Shown: positions 26,257 to 34,761 of the stretch, in pieces
How the letters are laid out: each line of letters starts with the position of its first letter
Position numbering within the stretch: the first letter of the stretch is position 1
Position numbers and translations under genes: made by a program
Source: Shinella sp. XGS7
Lineage (GTDB): Bacteria > Pseudomonadota > Gammaproteobacteria > Burkholderiales > Burkholderiaceae_C
NCBI RefSeq assembly: GCF_020535565.1
Contig: NZ_CP084758.1
Coordinates: 4,477,001-4,541,000, forward strand
DNA length: 64,000 bases
Direction: 5' to 3'
Notes under the pieces: model-generated
Told to the model about the DNA's origin: nothing
The model's input: the letters and a program-made list of their open reading frames with translations, nothing else
Databases searched by the model: none

Positions 26257-27513
26257 TCAGGCCGGCAGCGGCACGCGTTCGCGGTGGATGCGCCCGGCCT
26301 GCATGATCAGGGCGATGCCTTCCTCGGGCGCGGCCAGCATGTCCAGGCCCTGGCGCGGATCGCCCTCCAGCAGCAGCAGATCGGCCCAGGCGCCGGGCTG
26401 GATGCAACCCAGGCGCGACTCCTGGCCCATCATGCGCGCCGCGGTCCAGGTGGCGCTCTGCAGGATCTCCAGCGGAGCCAGGGCCGGCGCGCGCAGCGCA
26501 TACTCGCGCGCCTGGCGCGGCTGCATATGGCCCAGCAGATCGGTGCCGAATACGATGGGCACGCCCTCGGCCCGGGCCAGCTCGATGGCTTCCAGCCCGC
26601 GGCTCTGCACCCGCGCCAGCTTGCCCAGCATCTCCTCGGACCAGCCCAGCTGCGCGCCCTCCTCGCCCAGGGCCTCGTAGGTGGCAAGCGTCGGCACCAG
26701 GTAGGCGCCCGCCTGCTTCATGGCACGCGCCGAGGCCTCGTCAAGCAGATTGCCATGCTCGATGGAGCGCACCCCGGCCTGCACCGCCCGCGTGATGGCC
26801 CGCGGCGAATAGGCATGGGCCATGGCGTAGAGATTGGCGGCCTCGGCCTCCTCGCAGATGGCCTGCAGCTCGGCCCTGGAGAACTGCGTGCCGTCGATGG
26901 GGTCGGTGGGGCTGGCCACGCCGCCGCCGGCCATGATCTTGATCTGGTTGGCCCCGTTGCGCACCTGCTCGCGCACCGCGCGCCGCACCTCGGCATCGCC
27001 GTCGGCGATGAAGCCCGGCAGGCCCAGACCCGCACAGCTGCAGAACATCTCGCGCGTGCCCTTGGGCCGTGCATCGGCATGGCCGCCGGTCTGGGTGATG
27101 GGCTGGCCCGCGATGAAGAGCCGCGGCCCCTGGAAGAGCCCGCGCGCCAGGGCCTCCTGCAGGCCGAAGTCCGCGCCGCCGGCATCGCGCACCGTGGTGA
27201 AACCGCGCGCCAGCAGGGCCTCCAGCACCGGCTTGCTGGCAGCCGTGATCAGGGAGGGCGGCATGCTGCTGAGCCTGAGCACATCGTGGGTGACGGCCAT
27301 CACATGCACATGGGCATCGATCAGGCCGGGCAGCAGCACGCGGCCGCCGGCATCGATGCGGCGCTGCACCTCGTCCACCTGCAGGGCCTGCTGGCTGACG
27401 GCGGCGATGCGATCCCCCTCCACCAGCACGGTGCTGTGCGGCCGCAGCGCCAGGGTCTGGCTGTCGAACAGCGTGGCGTTGTGGATCAGGGTGCGCGCGG
27501 CGGTCTGGCTCAT
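26257..27513 (-). CDS. Amidohydrolase family protein (Xaa-Pro dipeptidase / imidazolonepropionase-like)
   Basis: Metal-dependent hydrolase of 418 aa with a TIM-barrel amidohydrolase fold. The HxH metal motif is in LPGLIDAHVHVMAV (about residues 62-68). Further metal ligands are expected in QIKIMAGGG (Lys), AHAYS (His), SIEHGNLLD (His) and VFGTDLLG (Asp). The start ATG at 27513 (MSQTAARTLIHNATLFDSQT) has GGAG 6 bases upstream. The substrate cannot be told; proximity to two peptide-binding proteins is suggestive of peptide metabolism but the gene is on the other strand. Confidence 0.82.
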   Translation of the reverse strand: MSQTAARTLIHNATLFDSQTLALRPHSTVLVEGDRIAAVSQQALQVDEVQRRIDAGGRVLLPGLIDAHVHVMAVTHDVLRLSSMPPSLITAASKPVLEALLARGFTTVRDAGGADFGLQEALARGLFQGPRLFIAGQPITQTGGHADARPKGTREMFCSCAGLGLPGFIADGDAEVRRAVREQVRNGANQIKIMAGGGVASPTDPIDGTQFSRAELQAICEEAEAANLYAMAHAYSPRAITRAVQAGVRSIEHGNLLDEASARAMKQAGAYLVPTLATYEALGEEGAQLGWSEEMLGKLARVQSRGLEAIELARAEGVPIVFGTDLLGHMQPRQAREYALRAPALAPLEILQSATWTAARMMGQESRLGCIQPGAWADLLLLEGDPRQGLDMLAAPEEGIALIMQAGRIHRERVPLPA

Positions 27514-27556
27514 GGCTGCTCCGTGGGTGTGCCCCATGCTAGAAGCCGCGCGACCA

Positions 27557-27581
27557 TAAAAAAAGCGGGGTTGCCCCCGCC
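27557..27581 (-). terminator. Rho-independent terminator of the nitronate monooxygenase gene
   Basis: Minus-strand stem GCGGGG / CCCCGC with a short loop is followed by T7, 31 bases after the stop at 27612. Confidence 0.8.
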
Positions 27582-27611
27582 TTGTTCGCCATGTTCGCTG
27601 CTCGCGCCGTC

Positions 27612-28568
27612 TCAGAGCGCCAGGCGCTGGCGAGCTGCCTGGTACTCGCGCGCTAGGCGCTCCACCAGCACCCGGGCCGGCACCACCTCGCGGATGGCGC
27701 CGATGCCCTGGCCGCAGCCCCAGATGTCCTTCCAGGCTTTCGCGCCGGTCGTCGCCTTGTCGAAGTCCATTTTCGACGGATCCGCTTCGGGCAGATGATC
27801 CGGATCCATGCCGGCGGCGGCGATGGAGGGCTTCAGATAGTTGCCGTGGATGCCGGTGAAATAGTTGGAATAGACGATGTCGGCGGCGGCGCTGTCGACG
27901 ATCATCTGCTTGTAGGCTTCGCTTGCCCGTGCTTCCGTCGTCGCGATGAAGGGGGAGCCGATATAGGCCATGTCGGCGCCCATCGCCTGGGCAGCGAGGA
28001 CCGCGCCGCCCGTCGCGATAGCGCCGGAGAGCAGCAGCGGGCCGTCGAACCACTCGCGGATTTCCTGGATCAGGGCAAAGGGCGAAAGCGTGCCGGCATG
28101 GCCGCCCGCGCCGGCGGCAACGGCGATCAGGCCGTCGGCGCCCTTGCGGATCGCCGAATTGGCGTGCCGGTTGTTGATGACGTCATGTAGCACGATGCCG
28201 CCATAGGAGTGGATCGCAGCGTTCACTTCCGGCACGGCGCCGAGCGAGGAGATGACGACGGGCACCTTGTATTTCACGCACAGGGCCATGTCGTGCTCGA
28301 GCCGGTCATTGCTCTTGTGCACGATCTGGTTGATCGCGAAGGGCGCGGCAGGCTTGTCGGGATTGGCCCGGTTGTAGGCAGCCAGGGTTTCGGTGATCTC
28401 GGCCAGCCACTCGTCCAGCTGTTCGGCCGGACGGGCGTTGAGCGCGGGCATGGAGCCCACCACGCCGGCCTTGCACTGCTCGATCACCAGCTTGGGATTG
28501 CTGATGATGAACAGGGGCGAGCCGATGATGGGCAGGGGCAGGTTCTGCAGGATGGGAGGCAGGGCCAC
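27612..28568 (-). CDS. Nitronate monooxygenase (2-nitropropane dioxygenase family)
   Basis: FMN-dependent TIM-barrel enzyme of 318 aa that oxidises alkyl nitronates. Conserved features are the N-terminal PLPIIGSPLFIISNPKLVIE, the FMN-binding [20 protein letters not shown] (with the active-site His) and GGAVLAAQAMGADMAYIGSP. It is co-oriented with the acyl-CoA dehydrogenase 37 bases upstream. The middle of the gene (about 27720-28370) is codon-shifted and alphaproteobacterial in residue choice (TTEARASEAYKQMIVDSAA), while both ends look native. Confidence 0.9.
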   Translation of the reverse strand: MALPPILQNLPLPIIGSPLFIISNPKLVIEQCKAGVVGSMPALNARPAEQLDEWLAEITETLAAYNRANPDKPAAPFAINQIVHKSNDRLEHDMALCVKYKVPVVISSLGAVPEVNAAIHSYGGIVLHDVINNRHANSAIRKGADGLIAVAAGAGGHAGTLSPFALIQEIREWFDGPLLLSGAIATGGAVLAAQAMGADMAYIGSPFIATTEARASEAYKQMIVDSAAADIVYSNYFTGIHGNYLKPSIAAAGMDPDHLPEADPSKMDFDKATTGAKAWKDIWGCGQGIGAIREVVPARVLVERLAREYQAARQRLAL

Positions 28569-28605
28569 GCGGGTCTCCGTTCTCGTTATTGATACGTGCG
28601 GGGGA

Positions 28606-30399
28606 TCAGAAGGCGTCCAGGACCAGGGCGGTGACGCTCTCGGCGCCCTCCACGATGGCGTCGCGCGCGGCGCCGGCCCGGCTGAGGATGTGCTCGGCGT
28701 AGAAGCGCGCGGTGGCGATCTTGGCGGCCATGAAGTCCGCGTCCTCGCCCGCAGCCAGCTTGTCCTCGGCCACGATCAGGGCGCGCGCCAGCTGCCAGCC
28801 GGCCACCAGATTGCCGGCCAGCATCAGATAGGGCACCGAGCCGGCAAAGGCGGCGTTGGGGTTGCTCTTGGCCTCGCGCACGATGAAGGCCACCACGTCG
28901 AGGTAAGCCTCGCGCGCGGCGCGCAGACGCTTGAGCACCGACTTGGCAGCGGCGCTGTCGCGCGCGGCCAGCAGGCCCTCGGTGGCCTCGATCTGGCCGG
29001 CGATGGCGCGGGCCAGTTGGCCGCCGTCGCGCGAGGTCTTGCGACCGACCAGGTCATTGGCCTGGATGGCGGTCGTGCCCTCATAGATGGTCAGGATCTT
29101 GGCATCGCGGTAGTACTGGGCCGCGCCCGTCTCCTCGATGAAGCCCATGCCGCCATGCACCTGCACGCCCAGGTCGGTGACCTCCAGGCTCATCTCGGTG
29201 CTGTAGCCCTTCACCAGGGGCACCATGAACTCGTAGAAGGCCTGGTTCTGCTGGCGGGTCTCGGGGTCCGGATGGTGGTGGGCCGCGTCATAGGCCGCGG
29301 CGGCGGTGATGGCCATGGCGCGGCTGCCCTCGGTGAGGGCGCGCATGGTCATCAGCATGCGGCGCACATCCGGGTGATGGATGATGGGCGCGCTGGCCTT
29401 GATGGAGCCGTCCACCGGACGCGACTGCACGCGGTCGCGGGCATATTGCGTGGCCTTCTGGTAGGCCCGGTCGGCCACCGCGACGCCCTGCATGCCCACG
29501 GCAAGGCGGGCGTTGTTCATCATGGTGAACATGCAGGCAAGGCCGCGGTTCTCCTCGCCGATCAGCCAGCCGATGGCGCCGGCTTCGTCGCCGAACTGCA
29601 GCACGGCCGTGGGGCTGGCCTTGATGCCCATCTTGTGCTCGATGGCGCCGCAGGCGACCGTGTTCCGCTCGCCCGGCGTGCCATCGTCCTTGAGGATGTA
29701 TTTCGGCACGATGAAGAGCGAGATGCCCTTCACGCCCTCGGGCGCGCCCTCGATGCGGGCAAGCACGAGGTGCACGATGTTCTCCGACATGTCGTGCTCG
29801 CCGGCGGAGATGAAGATCTTCTGGCCGGAAATCTTGTAGGAACCGTCGGCCTGCGGCACGGCCTTGGTGCGCAGGAGGCCGAGGTCGGTGCCGCAATGGG
29901 GCTCCGTCAGGTTCATCGTGCCGGTCCAGGTGCCCTCAACCATCTTCGGCAGATAGGCGGCCTTCTGTTCGTCGCTGCCCGCAGTCAGCAGGGCCTCGAT
30001 GGCGCCATCGGTCAGCAGCGGGCACAGGGCGAAGCTGAGGTTGGCGCTGTTGATCATCTCGCCGCAGGCCGCGCCGATGGTCTTGGGCAGGCCCTGGCCG
30101 CCAAAGTCGGCCGGGTGCTGCAGGCCCTGCCAGCCGCCTTCGGCGAACTGGCGGAAGGCTTCCTTGAAGCCGGGGGTGGCGAAGACCTGGCCGTCCTTCC
30201 AGTAGGAGGGGTTGCGGTCGCCTTCCACATTCAGCGGGGCGATCACGTCCTCGTTGAGCTTGGCGCATTCCTCCAGCACGGCCTGGGCGGTCTCGGGACC
30301 GTAGTCGGCAAAGGCCGGAATCTGCTCGGCCAGGGTCTGCAGGCCGGCAAGCTCCTGCATATTGAACAGCATGTCTTTGACGGGGGCGCGGTATGTCAT
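28606..30399 (-). CDS. Acyl-CoA dehydrogenase (long, C-terminal-domain type)
   Basis: FAD enzyme of 597 aa, the long subfamily that includes DmdC-like and AidB-like members. It catalyses alpha,beta-dehydrogenation of an acyl-CoA. Visible are MTYRAPVKDMLFNMQELAGL at the start, FAD/substrate motifs MNLTEPHCGTDLGLLRTKAV and KISGQKIFISAGEHDM, and QVHGGMGFIEETGAAQYYRD with ILTIYEGTTAIQANDL at the end of the core. It lies downstream of etfBA, its probable electron acceptor, but behind a terminator. Residues ~145-275 (about 29580-29960) look rhizobial in codon use. Confidence 0.9.
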   Translation of the reverse strand: MTYRAPVKDMLFNMQELAGLQTLAEQIPAFADYGPETAQAVLEECAKLNEDVIAPLNVEGDRNPSYWKDGQVFATPGFKEAFRQFAEGGWQGLQHPADFGGQGLPKTIGAACGEMINSANLSFALCPLLTDGAIEALLTAGSDEQKAAYLPKMVEGTWTGTMNLTEPHCGTDLGLLRTKAVPQADGSYKISGQKIFISAGEHDMSENIVHLVLARIEGAPEGVKGISLFIVPKYILKDDGTPGERNTVACGAIEHKMGIKASPTAVLQFGDEAGAIGWLIGEENRGLACMFTMMNNARLAVGMQGVAVADRAYQKATQYARDRVQSRPVDGSIKASAPIIHHPDVRRMLMTMRALTEGSRAMAITAAAAYDAAHHHPDPETRQQNQAFYEFMVPLVKGYSTEMSLEVTDLGVQVHGGMGFIEETGAAQYYRDAKILTIYEGTTAIQANDLVGRKTSRDGGQLARAIAGQIEATEGLLAARDSAAAKSVLKRLRAAREAYLDVVAFIVREAKSNPNAAFAGSVPYLMLAGNLVAGWQLARALIVAEDKLAAGEDADFMAAKIATARFYAEHILSRAGAARDAIVEGAESVTALVLDAF

Positions 30400-30416
30400 G
30401 GCTTGTCTCCAGATAC

Positions 30417-30451
30417 AAAAAGGGCGCCGCGACCAGGTAGTCGGGCGCCCT
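30417..30451 (-). terminator. Rho-independent terminator of etfBA
   Basis: Minus-strand stem AGGGCGCC / GGCGCCCT with a long loop is followed by TTTTTG, 23 bases after the etfA stop and just upstream of the acyl-CoA dehydrogenase. Confidence 0.7.
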
Positions 30452-30473
30452 GTTGAGCTCGGTCAGGCGGTGC

Positions 30474-31406
30474 TCAGAGGGCGTTGACCAGTTCCGGCAC
30501 GGCGGTGAACAGATCGGCTTCCAGGCCGTAGTCGGCCACCGAGAAGATCGGGGCTTCCGGATCCTTGTTGATGGCCACGATCACCTTGGAGTCCTTCATG
30601 CCGGCCAGATGCTGGATGGCACCGGAGATGCCGGCCGCGATGTAGAGCTGGGGCGCAACGATCTTGCCGGTCTGGCCCACCTGCCAGTCGTTGGGCGCGT
30701 AGCCGGCGTCCACCGCGGCGCGCGAGGCGCCCAGGGCGGCACCCAGCTTGTCGGCCAGCGGGGTCAGCACTTCATTGAACTTGTCGCTGGAACCCAGGGC
30801 GCGGCCACCGGAGACGATGATCTTGGCGGCGGTCAGCTCCGGGCGGTCGCTCTTGGTGACCTCGCGGCCCACAAAGGTGCTCTTGCCGCTGTCGGCGGCG
30901 GCGGCCACGCTTTCCACGGCGGCGCTGCCACCGGTGGCGGCGGCGGCGTCAAAGCCGGTGCTGCGCACGGTGACGACCTTGACGGCGTCGGCGCTCTGCA
31001 CGGTGGCGATGGCATTGCCGGCGTAGATCGGGCGCTCGAAGGTGTCGGCGCTGATGACCTTGGTGATGTCGCTGATCTGGCCCACATCCAGCAGGGCGGC
31101 CACGCGCGGCGCGACGTTCTTGCCGGAGGCGGTGGCGGGGAAGAACAGATGGCTGTAGCCCGAGGCCAGGGCCAGCACCTGGGCGGCCAGGTTCTCGGCC
31201 AGACCATCGGCCAGGCCGGCGGCGTCGGCGTGCAGCACCTTGCTCACACCGGCGATCTGGGCGGCGGCCGCGGCGGCGGCGGCGGCGTTGTGGCCGGCCA
31301 CCAGCACATGCACCTCGCCACCGGCCGCGACGGCGGCGGTGACGGTGTTCAGCGTGGCGCCCTTGATGGACGCGTTGTCGTGTTCAGCAATGACGAGAGC
31401 GGTCAT
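30474..31406 (-). CDS. etfA: Electron transfer flavoprotein subunit alpha
   Basis: FAD-binding alpha subunit of ETF, 310 aa, carrying electrons from acyl-CoA dehydrogenases to ETF-ubiquinone oxidoreductase. Start [16 protein letters not shown]. The C-terminal FAD domain carries [36 protein letters not shown] and [20 protein letters not shown]. The sequence is uniformly betaproteobacterial, in contrast to its partner etfB. It follows etfB with a 38-base gap. Confidence 0.95.
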   Translation of the reverse strand: MTALVIAEHDNASIKGATLNTVTAAVAAGGEVHVLVAGHNAAAAAAAAAQIAGVSKVLHADAAGLADGLAENLAAQVLALASGYSHLFFPATASGKNVAPRVAALLDVGQISDITKVISADTFERPIYAGNAIATVQSADAVKVVTVRSTGFDAAAATGGSAAVESVAAAADSGKSTFVGREVTKSDRPELTAAKIIVSGGRALGSSDKFNEVLTPLADKLGAALGASRAAVDAGYAPNDWQVGQTGKIVAPQLYIAAGISGAIQHLAGMKDSKVIVAINKDPEAPIFSVADYGLEADLFTAVPELVNAL

Positions 31407-31444
31407 GAGTCGAATCTCCAAATCTTGTGTTCAGCGGTCCAGGC

Positions 31445-32194
31445 TCAGATGACCTTGGCGTCGTTCTTCAGCTTGCTCACCAGGGTGGCCACATCGGGCA
31501 CCTTGATGCCGGCGCTGCGCTTGGGCGGCTCCTCGACCTTGAGGGTCTTGATGCGCGGGGCCACGTCCACGCCCAGATCGGCCGGCTTGACGGTGTCGAG
31601 CGGCTTCTTCTTCGCCTTCATGATGTTCGGCAGCGATGCATAGCGCGGCTCGTTGAGGCGAAGGTCCGTCGTCACGACCGCCGGAAGCTTCACCGCGATG
31701 GTCTGAAGACCGCCGTCGACTTCGCGCGTCACCTCGGCCGAACCGGAACCGATCTCGACCTTGGAGGCGAACGTCGCCTGCGGCCAGCCGAGCAGGGCCG
31801 ACAGCATCTGGCCGGTCTGGTTCGAATCGTCGTCGATCGCCTGCTTGCCGACGATGACGAGGCCCGGCTGTTCGGCTTCCGCCACACCCTTCAGGATCTT
31901 GGCGACGGCGAGCGGCTCGACGGCATCGTCCGTCTCGACCAGAACGGCGCGGTCGGCGCCCATGGCCAGCGCCGTGCGCAGCGTCTCTTCGGCCTTCGCA
32001 GGACCGATCGACACCACGACCACTTCCTCCGCCTTGCCCGCTTCCTTCAGACGCAGCGCCTCTTCCACGGAGATTTCGTCGAACGGGTTCATCGACATCT
32101 TCACGTTCGCAAGCTCGACACCCGAGCCGTCCGCCTTCACGCGGATCTTGACGTTGTAGTCGACGACACGCTTGACTGGGACCAAGATCTTCAT
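31445..32194 (-). CDS. etfB: Electron transfer flavoprotein subunit beta
   Basis: AMP-binding beta subunit of ETF, 249 aa. Start [20 protein letters not shown] at 32194 with GGAG upstream. The signature [20 protein letters not shown] is present. Residues 1 to ~200 (about 31590-32194) match my memory of rhizobial EtfB almost word for word ([37 protein letters not shown]) with rhizobial codons. From [20 protein letters not shown] onwards the protein is betaproteobacterial. Two palindromic operator candidates lie upstream. Confidence 0.94.
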   Translation of the reverse strand: MKILVPVKRVVDYNVKIRVKADGSGVELANVKMSMNPFDEISVEEALRLKEAGKAEEVVVVSIGPAKAEETLRTALAMGADRAVLVETDDAVEPLAVAKILKGVAEAEQPGLVIVGKQAIDDDSNQTGQMLSALLGWPQATFASKVEIGSGSAEVTREVDGGLQTIAVKLPAVVTTDLRLNEPRYASLPNIMKAKKKPLDTVKPADLGVDVAPRIKTLKVEEPPKRSAGIKVPDVATLVSKLKNDAKVI

Positions 32195-32212
32195 CGAAGT
32201 CTCCAGGAGCAA

Positions 32213-32228
32213 TTGACGTTAACGTTAA
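32213..32228. promoter_or_regulatory. Candidate operator TTGACGTTAACGTTAA upstream of etfB
   Basis: A 16-bp palindrome with one mismatched pair, 19 bases upstream of the etfB ATG, at the expected start site of a promoter whose -10 (TAGAAT, minus strand) is at 32233-32238. The shape recalls the MerR-type LiuR sites that control branched-chain and fatty-acid catabolism in proteobacteria. I recall that motif only approximately. Confidence 0.45.
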
Positions 32229-32289
32229 TCAGATTCTACGGGTGCCGGCGACGGCCCTTGAGTCACCTGGGTGGCACAGGGCCTGAAAA

Positions 32290-32307
32290 ATAGCACGATC
32301 GTTCTAT
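32290..32307. promoter_or_regulatory. Candidate TetR-type operator in the etfB-murI region
   Basis: ATAGCACGATCGTTCTAT is an 18-bp palindrome with one mismatched pair and core ACGATCGT. It is of the TetR-family type and lies about 95 bases upstream of etfB and 60 upstream of murI. No TetR gene is in the window. Confidence 0.4.
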
Positions 32308-32367
32308 TCTAGCCACGCCCCCGGGCATCCGGCGGTGCGAAAGCTAGACTGCCGCGCTCAGAAAGCC

Positions 32368-33204
32368 ATGACCAGCCCCGACTCCCTCCCCTCCTCCCGT
32401 GCCGCGGCCGCAAGCATCGGCGTGTTCGACTCCGGCGTGGGCGGCCTCACCGTGCTGCGCGAGCTGCGGCGCCAGCTGCCTGCGGTGCCGCTGCGCTATA
32501 TCGCCGACACCGCCTACGCGCCCTACGGCCCGCGTGACAGCAACTACATCATCGGGCGCAGCCTGCGTCTGACAGAACATCTGGTCGATCAGGGCGCACG
32601 CCTGCTGGTGGTGGCCTGCAACACCGCCACGGCCCACGCCATCGCAGCGATGCGCCAGCGCTGGCCGGAGCTGCCCATCGTGGGCACCGAGCCCGGCATC
32701 AAGCCGGCCGTCGCGGCCAGCGCCGTGCGGCGCATCGGTGTGCTGGCCACGCCGGCCACCATTGCCAGCGCGCGCTACCAGGACCTGCTGCAGCGTCATG
32801 CCGGCGAGGCCCGCGTGATCAGCCAGCCCTGCCCGGGCCTGGCCGATCTGATCGAGCGCGGCGAGCTGGACAGCCCGCGGCTGCAGGCCCTGGTGGACGA
32901 GCTCTGCGCGCCGCTGCGCGAGGCCGAGGTGGACACGGTGCTGATGGGCTGCACCCACTACCCACTGGTCCAGGCCCGGCTGCAGGCCGCGCTGGGCCCG
33001 GCGGTGCGCCTGCTCAATATCGAGACGGCGGTAGCCCAGCAGGCCGCGCGGCTCTGGGCCGGCCTGGGCCTGCCTGCACCCACGCCTGGTGCAGAAGGCG
33101 CGCTGCGTCTGGCCAGCACCGGTGAGACCGCCGCACTGCAGACCCTGGTGCGCGAGGCCCTGGGCTGGGCCGACCTGCGGGTGGAGGCTCTGCCCGGACT
33201 TTGA
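32368..33204 (+). CDS. murI: Glutamate racemase
   Basis: Makes D-glutamate for peptidoglycan, 278 aa. The two catalytic Cys are in VVACNTATAHA (about residue 87) and MGCTHYPLVQ (about 195). The N-terminal substrate motif IGVFDSGVGGLTVLRELR and YIADTAYAPYG are intact. Start ATG at 32368 (MTSPDSLPSSRAAAAS). It is divergent from etfB and convergent with the MFS gene (15-base gap, no terminator seen). Confidence 0.95.
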   Translation: MTSPDSLPSSRAAAASIGVFDSGVGGLTVLRELRRQLPAVPLRYIADTAYAPYGPRDSNYIIGRSLRLTEHLVDQGARLLVVACNTATAHAIAAMRQRWPELPIVGTEPGIKPAVAASAVRRIGVLATPATIASARYQDLLQRHAGEARVISQPCPGLADLIERGELDSPRLQALVDELCAPLREAEVDTVLMGCTHYPLVQARLQAALGPAVRLLNIETAVAQQAARLWAGLGLPAPTPGAEGALRLASTGETAALQTLVREALGWADLRVEALPGL

Positions 33205-33219
33205 AGTCGGCCGGAGGGC

Positions 33220-34545
33220 TCAGTCGGCCGTCCGGGCCGCAGCCCCCACGCCGCGCTGCATATCAATGCCGCGCAGGATGATCCAGCCCAGCAGGAAGAA
33301 CACGCCGGTGCTGAGGATGGCCAGGCGGTGGTTGCCCGTGGTCAGCCAGGTCACCAGGCCATAGGTCAGCGGTCCGATGATGGCGGCCAGACGCGTGGCA
33401 AAAGTCCACAGGCCGAAGAACTCCGCCAGGCGGGCCGGCGGCGCAAAGCTGCCCGCCAGGGCCCGTCCACAGCTCTGGCTGGAGCCCATGCACAGGCCGG
33501 CGATCACCGCCGCCACCCAGAACAGGGTGGCCGTGCTGGCCAGATAGGCCAGCAGCACCATCAGCATCCAGCCCAGCAGGGTGTAGGCCAGGGCACGCTG
33601 GTGGCCCACGCGGTCCTCGAAATAGCCGAAGGCAAAGGCCCCCAGGGCGGAGGCGATATTGACCAGAAAGACCAGGGCCATGGTTTGGGCCTGCTGGAAG
33701 CCCAGGGTCTGCTCCGCATAGACCGCGGCCAGCGCGATCACCACCGCGATGCCGGCCTGGTAGCTGGTGCCGCAGGCCAGCAGGCGCAGAAAGTCGGGAT
33801 AGGCCTGGGCGCGCTGCCAGCTGCGCCAGAGCTGGCGCAGGCCGCCGCCCTCCTCCGTACCGGCCGGCCGCGGCGCCTGGGCCCGTGCGCGCTCGCGCAG
33901 CAGCAAGAAGGTGGGCAGGGCCGCCAGGGCATAGAGGCCGGCCGTGATCAGCATGGTGACGGGCACGAACTCGGTGGCCGGAATGCCCCGGGCCTGCGCA
34001 TGCAGCACATAGGCCAGGGACAGGCCCAGGGCCAGCATGCCGCCGCAGTAGCCGAAGGCCCAGCCCCAGCCCGAGACGCGCCCCAGGGCCTCGCGCCGCG
34101 CCAGCTCGGGCAGGAAGGCGGCGATCAGGGACTCGCCATAGGAGTAGAAGGTGTTGGACAGCACCACGGCAACAGCGGCCGGCCAGACCTCGCCGCGCCC
34201 GGCCAGGGCCAGGCCGATGGTGGAGACCACGCAGCCCGCCGTGCTCACCGCCAGCAGGCGCTTCTTGGCCGCATGGGCATCGGCATAGGCGCCCAGGGCC
34301 GGCATGCTGAGCATCACGATCAGGCTGGACAGCGCGATCAGCACGGTCCACAGCAGGGTGGCGTGCGGCTTGCCCTCGGCCACCACGCCCACGAAATAGG
34401 CGTTGTAGACCGCGGTGAGCACCACCGTGGTGTAGCCCGAGTTGGCGAAGTCGTACATGGACCAGCCGAAGACCTCGCGCTTTTTCACGCCCTCGTTCAG
34501 CAGCCCGGGGTTCGCTCCCCCCTGCTGCGCATACGCTCCCGCCAT
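33220..34545 (-). CDS. MFS transporter, UMF1/Atg22-like family
   Basis: Membrane transporter of 441 aa with about 12 hydrophobic segments. The family signature at the N-terminus is REVFGWSMYDFANSGYTTVV; the Atg22/UMF1 group shares this opening. Charged loop motifs such as GAYADAHAAKKRLLAVST between TM2 and TM3 follow the MFS pattern. The start at 34545 has GAGGAG 8-9 bases upstream; a longer frame to 34656 lacks one. Substrate unknown. In other bacteria the family is often annotated as an amino-acid exporter. Confidence 0.82.
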   Translation of the reverse strand: MAGAYAQQGGANPGLLNEGVKKREVFGWSMYDFANSGYTTVVLTAVYNAYFVGVVAEGKPHATLLWTVLIALSSLIVMLSMPALGAYADAHAAKKRLLAVSTAGCVVSTIGLALAGRGEVWPAAVAVVLSNTFYSYGESLIAAFLPELARREALGRVSGWGWAFGYCGGMLALGLSLAYVLHAQARGIPATEFVPVTMLITAGLYALAALPTFLLLRERARAQAPRPAGTEEGGGLRQLWRSWQRAQAYPDFLRLLACGTSYQAGIAVVIALAAVYAEQTLGFQQAQTMALVFLVNIASALGAFAFGYFEDRVGHQRALAYTLLGWMLMVLLAYLASTATLFWVAAVIAGLCMGSSQSCGRALAGSFAPPARLAEFFGLWTFATRLAAIIGPLTYGLVTWLTTGNHRLAILSTGVFFLLGWIILRGIDMQRGVGAAARTAD

Positions 34546-34654
34546 GGTCGGCTCCTCCTCATCTGCGGCGCCTCGCGCAGCCGGGATCGGACTGGGACGG
34601 GCGGCCCGATTGTCTGTGAGTTCACCCCGGCGCCGCATGAAGGCTTGCTGCGCC

Positions 34655-34702
34655 ATCTGATCTGGTTTGATTCAACAAAATCTGAGTCTTTGAGATCAGA
34701 TT
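34655..34702. promoter_or_regulatory. AT-rich inverted repeats between the MFS gene and ccoG
   Basis: ATCTGATCT (34655-34663) and AGATCAGAT (34693-34701) form a perfect 9-bp inverted repeat. Nested inside, AATCTGA (34679-34685) pairs with TCAGATT (34696-34702). It is the only AT-rich island for several kb and lies 60-107 bases upstream of ccoG. Probably operator/promoter DNA. Confidence 0.4.
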
Positions 34703-34761
34703 GAAAGCGGGGAGCATGTGCAGGACCGCCGGTGCCGCCCAGGTCGTCCCAGGAGTTCCCC

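Noticed and set aside
34661-34680. Possible FNR/Anr box upstream of ccoG (TTGATTCAACAAAA)
   Set aside because: The left half TTGAT matches, but the right half is CAAAA rather than ATCAA at the required spacing.
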